Both the position numbers and the translations under genes were made by a program. A stretch of 46,494 nt of DNA from Streptomyces sp. DH37 (GTDB lineage: Bacteria > Actinomycetota > Actinomycetes > Streptomycetales > Streptomycetaceae): positions 1 through 46,494 of the forward strand of contig NZ_JARVKV010000055.1 in the NCBI RefSeq assembly GCF_029813835.1, given 5' to 3'. Of the stretch, positions 38,723-46,453 are shown in pieces (the stretch's first letter is position 1; the number at the start of each line of letters is the position of its first letter). The notes below the pieces were generated by a model. The model was given only the letters and a program-made list of their open reading frames with translations. It ran no database searches and had not been told where the DNA came from.

Positions 38723-41326
38723 GTGCCCGGTGAGAATCTGACCCGTGACGAGGCCCGGGAGCGCGCCCGGCTGCTGACCGTGGACGGGTACGACGTCGCG
38801 CTCGACCTGCGCTCCGCGGTCGGGCCCCACTCCGGCGACGGCCCGCGCGTCTTCCGGTCCACCACCACGATCCGCTTCCGCTGCGCCGAGCCGGGCGCCT
38901 CGACCTTCGCCGACCTGCTGGCGCCCTCGGTCGCCTCGGTGACGCTCAACGGCCGCGAGCTGGACGCGGACAAGGTGTTCGACGGCACCCGCGTGGCCCT
39001 GGACGGGCTGACGGCCGAGAACGTCCTGACCGTGGACGCCTGGTGCGCCTACAGCCGCACCGGCGAGGGGATGCACCACTTCGTCGACCCCGAGGACGGC
39101 GAGACCTACCTCTACACCCAGTACGAGCCGGCCGACGCCCGCCGGGTGTTCGCCAACTTCGAGCAGCCCGACCTCAAGGCGCCCTTCACCTTCACCGTCA
39201 CCGCCCCGGAGCGGTGGACGGTGCTGAGCAACGGCGCGCGCGAGGGCGAGCCGGAGCCGGTCGGGGAGGGCGCGGCCCTCTGGCGGTTCGCGACGACGAA
39301 GCCGATCTCGACGTACATCACCACCGTCGTGGCCGGCCCGTACCACCACGTCACCGACGTCTACCGGCGCGAGCTGCCCGGCGGCGGCGAGCTGGTGATC
39401 CCGCTGGGGGCGCTGTGCCGCAGGGGGCTGGCCCGCCACTTCGACGCCGACGACGTCTTCACGGTCACCAAGCAGGGCCTGGACTTCTTCCACGACCACT
39501 TCGACTACCCGTACCCGTTCGGCAAGTACGACCAGGCGTTCGTGCCCGAGTACAACCTCGGCGCGATGGAGAACCCGGGGTGTGTGACCTTCCGCGAGGA
39601 GTTCGTCTTCCGCGGCAGGGTGACCGACGCCTCCTACGAGAACCGCGCCAACGTCATCCTGCACGAGATGGCGCACATGTGGTTCGGGGACCTGGTCACC
39701 ATGGAGTGGTGGGACGACCTGTGGCTCAAGGAGTCCTTCGCGGACTTCATGGGCTCCTTCTCGATGGTGGAGGCCACCCGCTTCACGGACGGCTGGATCA
39801 CCTTCGCCAACCGCCGCAAGTCCTGGGCGTACCGCGCCGACCAGCTTCCCTCCACGCACCCGATCACCGCCGACATCCGGGACCTGGAGGACGCCAAGCT
39901 CAACTTCGACGGCATCACCTACGCCAAGGGCGCCTCCGTCCTCAAGCAGCTCGTGGCGTATGTGGGGCGCGACGCCTTCCTGGAGGGCGCGCGGCGGTAC
40001 TTCAAGCTCCACGAGTGGGGCAACACCCGGCTGGAGCACCTGCTGTCGGTGCTGGAGGAGACCTCCGGGCGCGACATGGGCGAGTGGGCCCGGGCCTGGC
40101 TCCAGACCGCCGGGGTCAACTCCCTCGCCCCGCAGGCCACCTACGACTCCGCGGGCCGGATCACCGAGCTGGCGGTCGTCCAGGAGGCGCCCGAGGCGCA
40201 CCCCGTGCTGCGCCCGCACCGGGTGGCGGTCGGCCTGTACCGGCGGCAGGGCGCGGGGGGCGCGCTGGAGCGCTACGCCCGCGCGGAGGTGGACGTCACC
40301 GGCGTGCGGACGGTCGTGGAGGAGCTGGCGGGCGCCGAGCGCCCCGAGCTGATCCTCGTCAACGACGACGACCTGACGTACTGCAAGGTCCGCTTCGACG
40401 AGGCGTCCCTGGAGACCCTCCGCTCCCACCTGGACTCGGTCTCCGACGACCTCGCCCGCGCGCTGTGCTGGTCGGCGCTGTGGAACCTCACGCGCGACGC
40501 GCTGATGCCCGCCCGCGACTTCCTCGACCTGGTGCTGCGCTTCGGCGGCCGGGAGAGCGACATCGGCGTGGTGCAGATGCTGCACGCCTGGGCGCGCACC
40601 GCCGTGGTGCACTACGTCGCGCCCGAGTGGCGCGAGGAGGGCGCGCGGCTGCTCGCCCACGGCGCGCTGCGGCACCTGCGGCAGGCCGAGCCGGGCAGCG
40701 ACCACCAGCTGTCGTGGGCGCGGTTCTTCGCCGCCGTAGCCCACGACGAGCACGACCTGCAGGTGCTGGACAGGCTGCTGGAGGGGAGCGGCCGGATCGA
40801 CGGCCTGGACGTCGACCAGGAGCTGCGCTGGACCTTCCTGGAGACGCTGGCCTCCGAGGGGCTGGCCGACGAGGGGCGGCTGGCGGCCGAGCTGGCCCGC
40901 GACGACACCGCCTCCGGCAAGCGGCACCAGGTGCGCTGCCTGGCCTCGCGGCCGGACCCCCGGGTCAAGGCCCGGGCGTGGACGGACGTGGTGGACTCCG
41001 ACCGGCTCTCCAACGCGCTGGTGGAGGCGACCATCTCGGGCTTCGACCAGCCGGGGCAGCGGGAGCTGCTGGCGCCGTACGCGCCGCGGTACTTCGAGGT
41101 GATCGAGCGGGTGTGGGCCGAGCGGTCCATCGAGATCGGCATGTCGGTCGTCCGCGGCCTGTTCCCGGCGCTCCAGGACAAGCGGTCCGTGCTGGAGACG
41201 ACGGACGCCTGGCTGTCCGCGCACGAGGACGCCCCGCCGGCGCTGCGGCGGCTGGTGCTGGAGGCGCGCGACGACGTGGCGCGGGCGCTGCGGGCCCAGC
41301 GCTGCGACGCGGCGGCGGGCGCCTAG
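38723..41326 (+). CDS. pepN: aminopeptidase N (M1 family)
   Basis: An 867-residue zinc aminopeptidase of family M1, which trims N-terminal residues from peptides in the cytosol. The exopeptidase motif is GAMEN (280-284), and zinc is bound by HEMAH (314-318) plus E337 in LWLKESFADF. The beta-sheet N-terminal domain, catalytic domain and the long helical C-terminal ERAP1-like domain are all present; the length equals streptomycete PepN. The GTG has GAGGGAG eight bases upstream. Open frame continues 140 codons further up across the neighbouring gene but is not coding. A 13-bp hairpin follows the stop. Confidence 0.97.
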   Translation: MPGENLTRDEARERARLLTVDGYDVALDLRSAVGPHSGDGPRVFRSTTTIRFRCAEPGASTFADLLAPSVASVTLNGRELDADKVFDGTRVALDGLTAENVLTVDAWCAYSRTGEGMHHFVDPEDGETYLYTQYEPADARRVFANFEQPDLKAPFTFTVTAPERWTVLSNGAREGEPEPVGEGAALWRFATTKPISTYITTVVAGPYHHVTDVYRRELPGGGELVIPLGALCRRGLARHFDADDVFTVTKQGLDFFHDHFDYPYPFGKYDQAFVPEYNLGAMENPGCVTFREEFVFRGRVTDASYENRANVILHEMAHMWFGDLVTMEWWDDLWLKESFADFMGSFSMVEATRFTDGWITFANRRKSWAYRADQLPSTHPITADIRDLEDAKLNFDGITYAKGASVLKQLVAYVGRDAFLEGARRYFKLHEWGNTRLEHLLSVLEETSGRDMGEWARAWLQTAGVNSLAPQATYDSAGRITELAVVQEAPEAHPVLRPHRVAVGLYRRQGAGGALERYARAEVDVTGVRTVVEELAGAERPELILVNDDDLTYCKVRFDEASLETLRSHLDSVSDDLARALCWSALWNLTRDALMPARDFLDLVLRFGGRESDIGVVQMLHAWARTAVVHYVAPEWREEGARLLAHGALRHLRQAEPGSDHQLSWARFFAAVAHDEHDLQVLDRLLEGSGRIDGLDVDQELRWTFLETLASEGLADEGRLAAELARDDTASGKRHQVRCLASRPDPRVKARAWTDVVDSDRLSNALVEATISGFDQPGQRELLAPYAPRYFEVIERVWAERSIEIGMSVVRGLFPALQDKRSVLETTDAWLSAHEDAPPALRRLVLEARDDVARALRAQRCDAAAGA

Positions 41327-41342
41327 CCGGGCCGGAGGCCGA

Positions 41343-41383
41343 CCCGGTGGAAGCGGCGCGGCACGCGTGTCGCTTCCACCGGG
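41343..41383. terminator. bidirectional terminator between pepN and the binding-protein gene
   Basis: A perfect 13-bp stem, CCCGGTGGAAGCG / CGCTTCCACCGGG, with a 15-base loop, sits in the 64-base gap between two converging genes. Confidence 0.75.
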
Positions 41384-41390
41384 GCCGCCC

Positions 41391-42272
41391 TCACCGGGCG
41401 GACGCGGACGTCTCCCGGGGCGCCTCGTCGGTGCAGGTGGAGTACTGGTCCAGCTCCGCGGGGTCGGGCTTGAACCGGTTCTCCCAGGTTCCGGGGTACT
41501 CGTCGAGGATCTTCGGGAACTTGTCGCCGAAGTGCGTCGACCACTTCTCCTTGATGAACTCCCGCAGCGCCTTCTTCAGTTCCTCGCACTCCTTCCGGTG
41601 CCCCTTGGCTATGCCTATCCCGTAACGGTTGGGGCGGCCGAACGTGACGTCGCCGAGGACTTTGACGTCGCTGTACCTCTCCGCGTACCCGTGGAGGAGC
41701 ACCAGGTCGGTGAAGACGGCGTCCGCTTCGCGGTTGCGCACGTCGTCGACGCAGGTGGAGTAGTCGGGCTCCGTGTAGAACACGGCTCCCTTCGGGAGCT
41801 TCACCGCCTCCGCGGTCGAGCCCTCGACCGTGCAGATCTCCTTGCTGCCGTCCACGTCGTCCCGCTTGCTGATGCCGGAGTAGTCCTTGCGGACCAGGAA
41901 CCCCTGGTGCGTGATCAGGTAGGGGCCGACCATGTCGAGGTGCCCCAGCCTCTCCTCGGTGATCGAGTACGTCGCGATGACGAGTTTGCTCCTGCCGCTC
42001 TTCACCGCCTGCTCGCGCTCCTTGGAGGGCACGTTGATCCACTGCGGGCCGAACCCCATCGCGTCCCCCAGGTAGCGGGCCAGCTCGACCTCGAAGCCGC
42101 TGCGCTTGTAGTTGGTCTCGAGGTTGAATCCCGGCTGGTCCTCCTTCCCGGCGATGTTGACCGTTCCGGAGAGGAACCGCTCCGGCTCGGAGACGGGCCC
42201 GCACTGCGCGCCCGTCAGCAGGAGCACCGACGCGGCGGCCATGCCCGCGAGGCGCCCGTGTGTGATGTCCAC
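41391..42272 (-). CDS. orphan solute-binding protein of ABC-transporter type 3
   Basis: A 293-residue exported protein of the amino-acid-binding (SBP_bac_3) type. After an N-terminal signal (MAAASVLLLTGAQ) a Cys follows at residue 24 (TGAQCGP); a Q at -1 is not canonical for a lipobox, so lipid attachment is doubtful. Binding-fold segments are GFEVELARYLGDAMG, SKLVIATYSITEERLGHLDM, GPYLITHQGFLV and EADAVFTDLVLLHGYA. Three further cysteines (EICTVEG, YSTCVDD, KECEEL) and a last one in STCTDE could form disulfides. No permease or ATPase gene is near. It follows a membrane-protein gene by 17 bases and GGGGGA precedes its GTG. It may sense a ligand for a partner rather than transport it; that is inference. 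Confidence 0.86.
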   Translation of the reverse strand: MDITHGRLAGMAAASVLLLTGAQCGPVSEPERFLSGTVNIAGKEDQPGFNLETNYKRSGFEVELARYLGDAMGFGPQWINVPSKEREQAVKSGRSKLVIATYSITEERLGHLDMVGPYLITHQGFLVRKDYSGISKRDDVDGSKEICTVEGSTAEAVKLPKGAVFYTEPDYSTCVDDVRNREADAVFTDLVLLHGYAERYSDVKVLGDVTFGRPNRYGIGIAKGHRKECEELKKALREFIKEKWSTHFGDKFPKILDEYPGTWENRFKPDPAELDQYSTCTDEAPRETSASAR

Positions 42273-42289
42273 TCCCGTTCCCCCGTCCT

Positions 42290-43036
42290 TCAGCTGTGAA
42301 GAGTCGCCTCGGCCACCGATATCCTCAGCTCACAGCCCTCTTCGGCCTCGAGCCGCATCCTCAGTTCGGCCGTGCGCCGGCCCGGCCGCAGGACCAGCTC
42401 CAGGGGGTCCTCGGAGGAGACCTTCTGCCGGGAGCGCCCGTCCAGGTCCGCCGATTCCACCGTCAGTTCGCTGCTCGGCCGGCAGGACGGCAGGTCGGGG
42501 GCGGCGTCCGCGATCCGGAAGGTGACCCGCAGCCGGGAGTACGAGTCCCTGACGGGCAGGGTGACGACCGCCTCGTCGGCGTCCGCCATCCGCAGCCCGG
42601 GCTCCTCCTCACCGGCCTCCGGCGCGCCCCCGGCCCGCTCGAGGCGGACCTGGTGGGTGACGTCGAGCGGCTCACCGCCGAGGTGGTACCGCACGACCAG
42701 GGCCGCGGCACCGATCAGCAGGACCGCGGCGGGCACGGCCATGAGGCTGACGGGCGCCCACAGCCGGGGGGACGCCCCGTTCTGGTCGCCGATCAGCGTC
42801 AGCGGCAGCATGGCGCCGACGAAGGCCAGCAGGCAGGCCGCCGTGGCGGCGGCCACGGCGATGTCGCCGACCAGCCACGCCAGAACCGCCGCCGAACCGA
42901 TGATGACCACGCAGTTGAGGAAGACCACCCAGAACAGCAGCACCCTGTCGTCGCGGAGTTTCTCCCTCAGACGACGCGCCGTCTCCCTCGACCACGTCCC
43001 CGGCGCACCCGTCCCGGGCGGCTCCCCCTCCGACAT
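42290..43036 (-). CDS. three-helix membrane protein with extracytoplasmic domain, unknown function
   Basis: A 248-residue protein I do not recognise. A charged N-terminus (ETARRLREKLRDDR) is followed by three membrane helices: FWVVFLNCVVIIGSAAVLAW, VAAATAACLLAFVGAMLPLT and APVSLMAVPAAVLLIGAAAL. The C-terminal 130 residues are outside and mostly beta (VTHQVRLERAG, SRLRVTFRIADA, ELVLRPGRRTAELRMRLEAE), with Cys residues in LPSCRPS and EGCELRI that may pair. It is the first gene of a two-gene unit with the binding protein. The ATG has GGGGGGAG only one base away, so the start is not certain. The pairing suggests the two act together at the membrane. Confidence 0.75.
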   Translation of the reverse strand: MSEGEPPGTGAPGTWSRETARRLREKLRDDRVLLFWVVFLNCVVIIGSAAVLAWLVGDIAVAAATAACLLAFVGAMLPLTLIGDQNGASPRLWAPVSLMAVPAAVLLIGAAALVVRYHLGGEPLDVTHQVRLERAGGAPEAGEEEPGLRMADADEAVVTLPVRDSYSRLRVTFRIADAAPDLPSCRPSSELTVESADLDGRSRQKVSSEDPLELVLRPGRRTAELRMRLEAEEGCELRISVAEATLHS

Positions 43037-43083
43037 GCTCCCCCCGCTGCTGTCGCCGTCACGTCACGACACGGAAGGAGGAT

Positions 43084-43227
43084 ATGGCTCGCCCGTCGGC
43101 CACAACAGGCCTGTCCGGGCCTTTTTCGACGCTCCGTCACATCTGCCGTACCGCGCGGCGGTCCGGCGAAAAACCGGCGGGCGCCCCGCTCCGGCTCCGC
43201 GGACGCGCCCGCCGCGGCCGTACTTGA
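43084..43227 (+). CDS. possible small ORF, 47 residues
   Basis: An ATG preceded by GGAAGGAGGAT opens a 47-codon frame, basic and Arg-rich (MARPSATTGLSGPFSTLRHI at the start), ending 77 bases before the next plus-strand gene. About a quarter of its codons end in A or T, clearly more than in neighbouring genes, so coding is doubtful. If translated it could be a leader peptide. Confidence 0.2.
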   Translation: MARPSATTGLSGPFSTLRHICRTARRSGEKPAGAPLRLRGRARRGRT

Positions 43228-43304
43228 GGACGGGCGCGTCCTGATCCGTCGACAGGTGTGTAACAGAGGTTGGCGGGCGGAACCCGGGCGGGAATCGCGG
43301 GGAC

Positions 43305-44372
43305 ATGAGCCACAACACCCCCGTCTCCCCCCGCCCCGCCCACCCGGTCCGCCGTCCGGCGCACGTACGGCACCGGGTGGTGACGGCCCGCACGCTGCGC
43401 GAGCACGGCGTCTCCGCCGCCATCGCCGACGCGCGCTGCCGGCCGGGCGGCCCCTGGCGGATGCCGCTGCCCGGCGTCTACCTGCTGCACCCCGGACCGC
43501 CGACCAGCGAGGAGCGGCTGCACGCGGTGCTGCTGTACGCGAGCCGGGAGCGCGGACCGGACCAGGCCCCGCCCGGGTTCGCCCCGCCCGCCGGCCACGG
43601 GGCCGGGGCGGTGATCACCGGGCCCGCCGCGCTCGCCCTGCGCGGCTTCTCCTCCACTCCCCCGCTGCCCGCCCTGGAGCACATCGACGTGCTGGTGCCG
43701 CGCACCCGCCGGCTGCGCTCGGCCGGCTGCGCCCGTGTGGTGCGCACCCGCTCCCTTCCCGTGCCCGAGGAGGTCACCGGCCTGCCCGTGGCACCCGTGC
43801 CCCGCGCCCTGGCCGACACCGCCGCCCGGACCGACGACGCCGTGGCGGTGCGCCGGATGCTGACCGAGGCGGTGCGCGACGGCCACTGCGAGGCCCCGGC
43901 GCTCCTCCGCGAGCTGGCCCGGGCCCGGCTGCTGAACCGCCCGCACGTGGCGGACGCCGTGGAGGCGGTGCTGGCGGAGAGCCGGTCGGTGGCCGAGAGC
44001 CTGCTGTACGGGATGGTCCGCGCCCACGGGCTGCCCGCCCCCTGCTGGAACGTCGACCTCCGTCTGCCCGGGGGCCGGCACCTCGGCGGTGTGGACGCCT
44101 ACTGGCCCGAGCAGGCCGTCGCCGTCGAGATCGACGTCCGCGACGGCACCGACGGCACCGACGGCACGGGCGGCACGGGGGCGGAGGGCGGCGCGGCCTC
44201 GGGGTACGCCCGCAAGCGCGAGCGGCTGCGGGATCTGGGCATCACGGTCCTCCACCTCACCCCGGCCCAGTTGCGCGACCGCCCCGGGCAGCAGGCCGCC
44301 GTGGTCCGCACGGCCCTGGTGACCGCGCCGGAGCGCGAGCCGGCCGCGTACGTGGCGGTCCTGCCGCGGTGA
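43305..44372 (+). CDS. AbiEi-like winged-helix plus DUF559/Vsr-like nuclease-fold protein
   Basis: A 355-residue protein. The first 170 residues resemble the AbiEi-type antitoxin layout: a short winged-helix segment (VVTARTLREHGVSAAIADAR) and a strand-rich block ending ARTPRALADTAA-like (VPRALADTAARTDDAVAVRR). The C-terminal 130 residues resemble DUF559/Vsr-type PD-(D/E)xK folds: E231 in SVAESLLYGMV, GLPAPCWNVDLRL, D264 in GGVDAYWPEQ, E275 in VAVEID, then YARKRERLRDLGITVLHLTP. Where such proteins normally have VDG...H, this one has a GTDGTDGTGGTG insert encoded by a 9-bp tandem repeat. Proteins with this combination are common in actinobacteria without known function. It ends in a hairpin shared with the MarR gene. 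Confidence 0.75.
   Translation: MSHNTPVSPRPAHPVRRPAHVRHRVVTARTLREHGVSAAIADARCRPGGPWRMPLPGVYLLHPGPPTSEERLHAVLLYASRERGPDQAPPGFAPPAGHGAGAVITGPAALALRGFSSTPPLPALEHIDVLVPRTRRLRSAGCARVVRTRSLPVPEEVTGLPVAPVPRALADTAARTDDAVAVRRMLTEAVRDGHCEAPALLRELARARLLNRPHVADAVEAVLAESRSVAESLLYGMVRAHGLPAPCWNVDLRLPGGRHLGGVDAYWPEQAVAVEIDVRDGTDGTDGTGGTGAEGGAASGYARKRERLRDLGITVLHLTPAQLRDRPGQQAAVVRTALVTAPEREPAAYVAVLPR
44142..44177 (+). repeat. 9-bp tandem repeat inside the DUF559-like gene
   Basis: Four units, GACGGCACC, GACGGCACC, GACGGCACG and GGCGGCACG, encode D/G-G-T repeated four times at residues 280-291. The number of units could vary by slippage without changing the frame. Confidence 0.85.
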
Positions 44373-44402
44373 GGCCCGGGGCCCGGCGGGCCCCGGGCCT
44401 CA
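44370..44402. terminator. bidirectional hairpin containing both stop codons
   Basis: TGAGGCCCGGGGCCC pairs perfectly with GGGCCCCGGGCCTCA around loop GGC. The outer three bases on each side are the TGA stop codons of the plus-strand DUF559-like gene (44370-44372) and the minus-strand regulator gene (44400-44402). Confidence 0.85.
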
Positions 44403-44774
44403 GGGCGCGGAGGTCTCCCGCTCCTCCCCCTCCCCGGGCCGCGCGGTCCCGCCGGCCCGGGGCTCCTCGCGGTGCAGGAAGGTGTCGAGCAGGTCGCCGA
44501 CGGGGTGCCCGGCCTCCGAGGGGTGGCGCAGGGAGACGGTGGGATCGACGGTGTAGCGGTTGCGCCGGCCGACCCGGGTGCGGCTGAGGTATCCGGCGGC
44601 CTCCAGGTCGGCGACGATCGCCTGGGTCGCGCGCTCGGTGATGCCGATGGACGCCGCGACGTCCCGCAGCCGGACGCCGGGGTCGCGGGCGATGTGCAGG
44701 AGCACGCGGGCGTGGTTGGTGAGGAAGGTCCACCGGTCGCCGCGGGAGGGGGATCGGGAGGGGGACACGGTCAT
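44400..44774 (-). CDS. MarR-type winged-helix transcriptional regulator
   Basis: A 124-residue DNA-binding protein. The winged helix spans about residues 15-75: WTFLTNHARVLLHIARDP, the helix-turn-helix VRLRDVAASIGITERATQAI and the recognition/wing part DLEAAGYLSRTRVGRRNRYT. The C-terminal 45 residues are charged and probably disordered. It is shorter than classical MarR and lacks the N- and C-terminal dimerisation helices, so it may belong to one of the small MarR/ArsR-like groups. There is no usable ribosome-binding site (GGAGG is one base from the ATG); TACGAT six bases upstream indicates a leaderless mRNA. Two CGTACG palindromes overlap its promoter and suggest autoregulation. It is divergent from the USP/terC pair. 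Confidence 0.86.
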   Translation of the reverse strand: MTVSPSRSPSRGDRWTFLTNHARVLLHIARDPGVRLRDVAASIGITERATQAIVADLEAAGYLSRTRVGRRNRYTVDPTVSLRHPSEAGHPVGDLLDTFLHREEPRAGGTARPGEGEERETSAP

Positions 44775-44780
44775 GCCTCC

Positions 44781-44808
44781 ATCGTACGATCCGCGCTTCG
44801 TACGTCAC
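44781..44808 (-). promoter_or_regulatory. regulator promoter with two CGTACG sites
   Basis: On the minus strand GTGACG (44803-44808), 16 bases, TACGAT (44781-44786), six bases to the ATG. The palindrome CGTACG occurs at 44783-44788 and 44799-44804, inside both promoter elements, a natural place for a self-repressing dimer. Confidence 0.5.
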
Positions 44809-44832
44809 GCTCCGGAAGGGCGCGGCCAATAT

Positions 44833-44863
44833 GCGAATAATTTTTCGCGTAATGTTTGACGCG
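44833..44863. promoter_or_regulatory. AT-rich overlapping inverted repeats upstream of the USP/terC pair
   Basis: GCGAA-TAATTT-TTCGC (44833-44848) overlaps CGCGT-AATGTTTG-ACGCG (44846-44863). The region is far AT-richer than the chromosome around it and includes TTGACG (44857-44862), a good -35 for the plus strand. It lies between the divergent regulator and the USP-like gene. Confidence 0.4.
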
Positions 44864-44926
44864 TCTTTCTTTTCGGGTGACTCTGGGAGGCGTACGACCG
44901 CTCCCGCGCAGGAAGGCGGGTCCACC

Positions 44927-45418
44927 GTGACCGTGCCGCACTCCCCGCCCCGGCCGATCGCCGCCGTCCTCACCGACCGCCTCGACGACGTCGCCGTCGC
45001 CGACACCGCCGTACGCCTGGCCCGGACCCACCAGGCGCCCCTGCTGCTGGTGGCCGTACTGCCCGCGCACGCGGGCGACGGCGACGCCCGGGCCGTCCTG
45101 GCCAGGGTGCTGCCCCGCGTCGGACCCGCCGGCCTGGGCCACATCCCCGCCGCCCACCGTCTGCCGCCGCGCCGCGACACGCGGCTGCGGACCGCCGCCG
45201 GGCTGCTCGCCCTGGCCTGCCGGAACCGCTGCGACGCGGTGGTCGCCGCCCGTACGGGTCCCGCCGGCCTCGACGCCGCCGCGCTGCGGGAGGCCGCCGC
45301 ACTGCGCGGCGGTCCACCGGTGCACACGACGGTCCCCGCGTCCTGGGCGCCCCCGCGCGCCACCGCGCGGCGCCCCCTGTCCGACGCCCCCGAGTCCCCC
45401 GGTACGACACCGCGCTGA
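44927..45418 (+). CDS. universal-stress-protein-like small protein
   Basis: A 163-residue protein resembling a single USP domain. The first strand and helix, PIAAVLTDRLDDVAVADTAV, and the next, QAPLLLVAVLPAHAGDGDA, follow the USP pattern. So does ALACRNRCDAVVAARTGPAG near the end with HTTVPASW. The nucleotide-binding GxxG(x9)GS/T motif of ATP-binding USPs is not conserved, so it may not bind ATP. Start: a GTG with GGAAGG about ten bases upstream; the frame is open another 32 codons up to an ATG inside the AT-rich promoter region, which I reject. It lies 30 bases before terC and is cotranscribed with it. The family call is moderate. Confidence 0.65.
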   Translation: MTVPHSPPRPIAAVLTDRLDDVAVADTAVRLARTHQAPLLLVAVLPAHAGDGDARAVLARVLPRVGPAGLGHIPAAHRLPPRRDTRLRTAAGLLALACRNRCDAVVAARTGPAGLDAAALREAAALRGGPPVHTTVPASWAPPRATARRPLSDAPESPGTTPR

Positions 45419-45448
45419 CCCGCCGACGGCGGAAGGAATCCACTCCAG

Positions 45449-46453
45449 ATGAACGAACCGTCCCTGGCCGTCCCCCTGTGGGTGTGGGCCGCCCTGACCC
45501 TGGGCATCGCCGCGATGCTCGCCGTCGACCTGCTCGCCCACCGCGACAACCACGTGATCGGCTTCCGCGAGGCGGCCCTGTGGAGCGCAGTGTGGATCGC
45601 CGCCGGCCTGGGCTTCGGCCTCGTGCTGTGGGCCTGGCAGGGCGGTGACACCGCCGGCACGTACTACGCGGGCTACCTGATCGAGAAGGCCCTCTCGATC
45701 GACAACGTCTTCGTCTTCGCGCTGGTCTTCTCGTTCTTCGCCGTTCCCGACGCCTACCAGCACAAGATCCTCTTCTGGGGCGTGATCGGCGCGCTCGTGG
45801 CCCGGCTGGTGTTCATCTTCGTCGGGGCCGGGCTGCTCGAGGTCTTCTTCTGGACCGCCTACGTCTTCGGCGGGTTCCTGATCTGGACCGGCTGGAAGAT
45901 GGCCTTCTCGCACGACGAGGAGGTGCACCCCGACCGCAACCCGGTCGTGCGGCTGGTGAGGAGGGTCCTCCCGACCGACTCCCGGTACCACGGCGACCGG
46001 TTCTTCGTCCGGATCGACGGGCGCCGCGTGGCCACCCTGCTGTTCGTGGCCCTCGTCGCGATCGAGGCCACGGACCTGATCTTCGCCGTCGACTCGGTCG
46101 CCGCCGTCCTGGCCATCACCACCGACACCTTCCTGGTGTGGACGGCCAACGCCTTCGCCGTCCTCGGCCTGCGGAGCCTGTACTTCTGCCTGGCCGGACT
46201 GCTGCGGCGCTTCGCCTACCTCCACTACGGGCTGGCGTTCCTGCTCGTCTTCGCCGGCGTCAAGCTGATCCTGTCCGAGACCCCCGTCGGCAAGCTCCCC
46301 ATCCCGGTCACCCTCGGGGTGATCGCCGCCACCATCGCCGTCTCGATCGGCTGGTCCCTGGCGGCCACCCGCTCCCGGGACGGGGACGGCGGGGACGGCG
46401 GCGGCGGTACGGGCGGGAGGGCAGCCGAGCCGCGCGGCGTCCCGTCCGCCTGA
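45449..46453 (+). CDS. TerC family membrane protein
   Basis: A 334-residue protein with about eight or nine membrane helices, of the TerC/Alx family, linked to tellurite resistance, manganese export and protein secretion. The conserved acidic membrane motifs are EKALSIDNVFVFALVF and VAIEATDLIFAVDSVAAVLA, both carrying the Asp/Glu residues thought to bind metal. Between them lies a cytoplasmic loop (SHDEEVHPDRNPVVRL). The last 30 residues are Gly/Asp-rich and disordered. GGAAGGA lies a few bases upstream of the ATG. It forms a unit with the USP-like gene, opposite a MarR-type regulator. No other ter genes (TerD, TerZ) are in view. The remaining 41 bases of the window show no feature. Confidence 0.93.
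   Translation: MNEPSLAVPLWVWAALTLGIAAMLAVDLLAHRDNHVIGFREAALWSAVWIAAGLGFGLVLWAWQGGDTAGTYYAGYLIEKALSIDNVFVFALVFSFFAVPDAYQHKILFWGVIGALVARLVFIFVGAGLLEVFFWTAYVFGGFLIWTGWKMAFSHDEEVHPDRNPVVRLVRRVLPTDSRYHGDRFFVRIDGRRVATLLFVALVAIEATDLIFAVDSVAAVLAITTDTFLVWTANAFAVLGLRSLYFCLAGLLRRFAYLHYGLAFLLVFAGVKLILSETPVGKLPIPVTLGVIAATIAVSIGWSLAATRSRDGDGGDGGGGTGGRAAEPRGVPSA

Noticed and set aside
43305..44774. Toxin-antitoxin operon formed by the AbiEi-like gene and the MarR-type gene
   Set aside because: The two genes converge instead of forming an operon, and neither neighbour resembles an AbiEii nucleotidyltransferase toxin.
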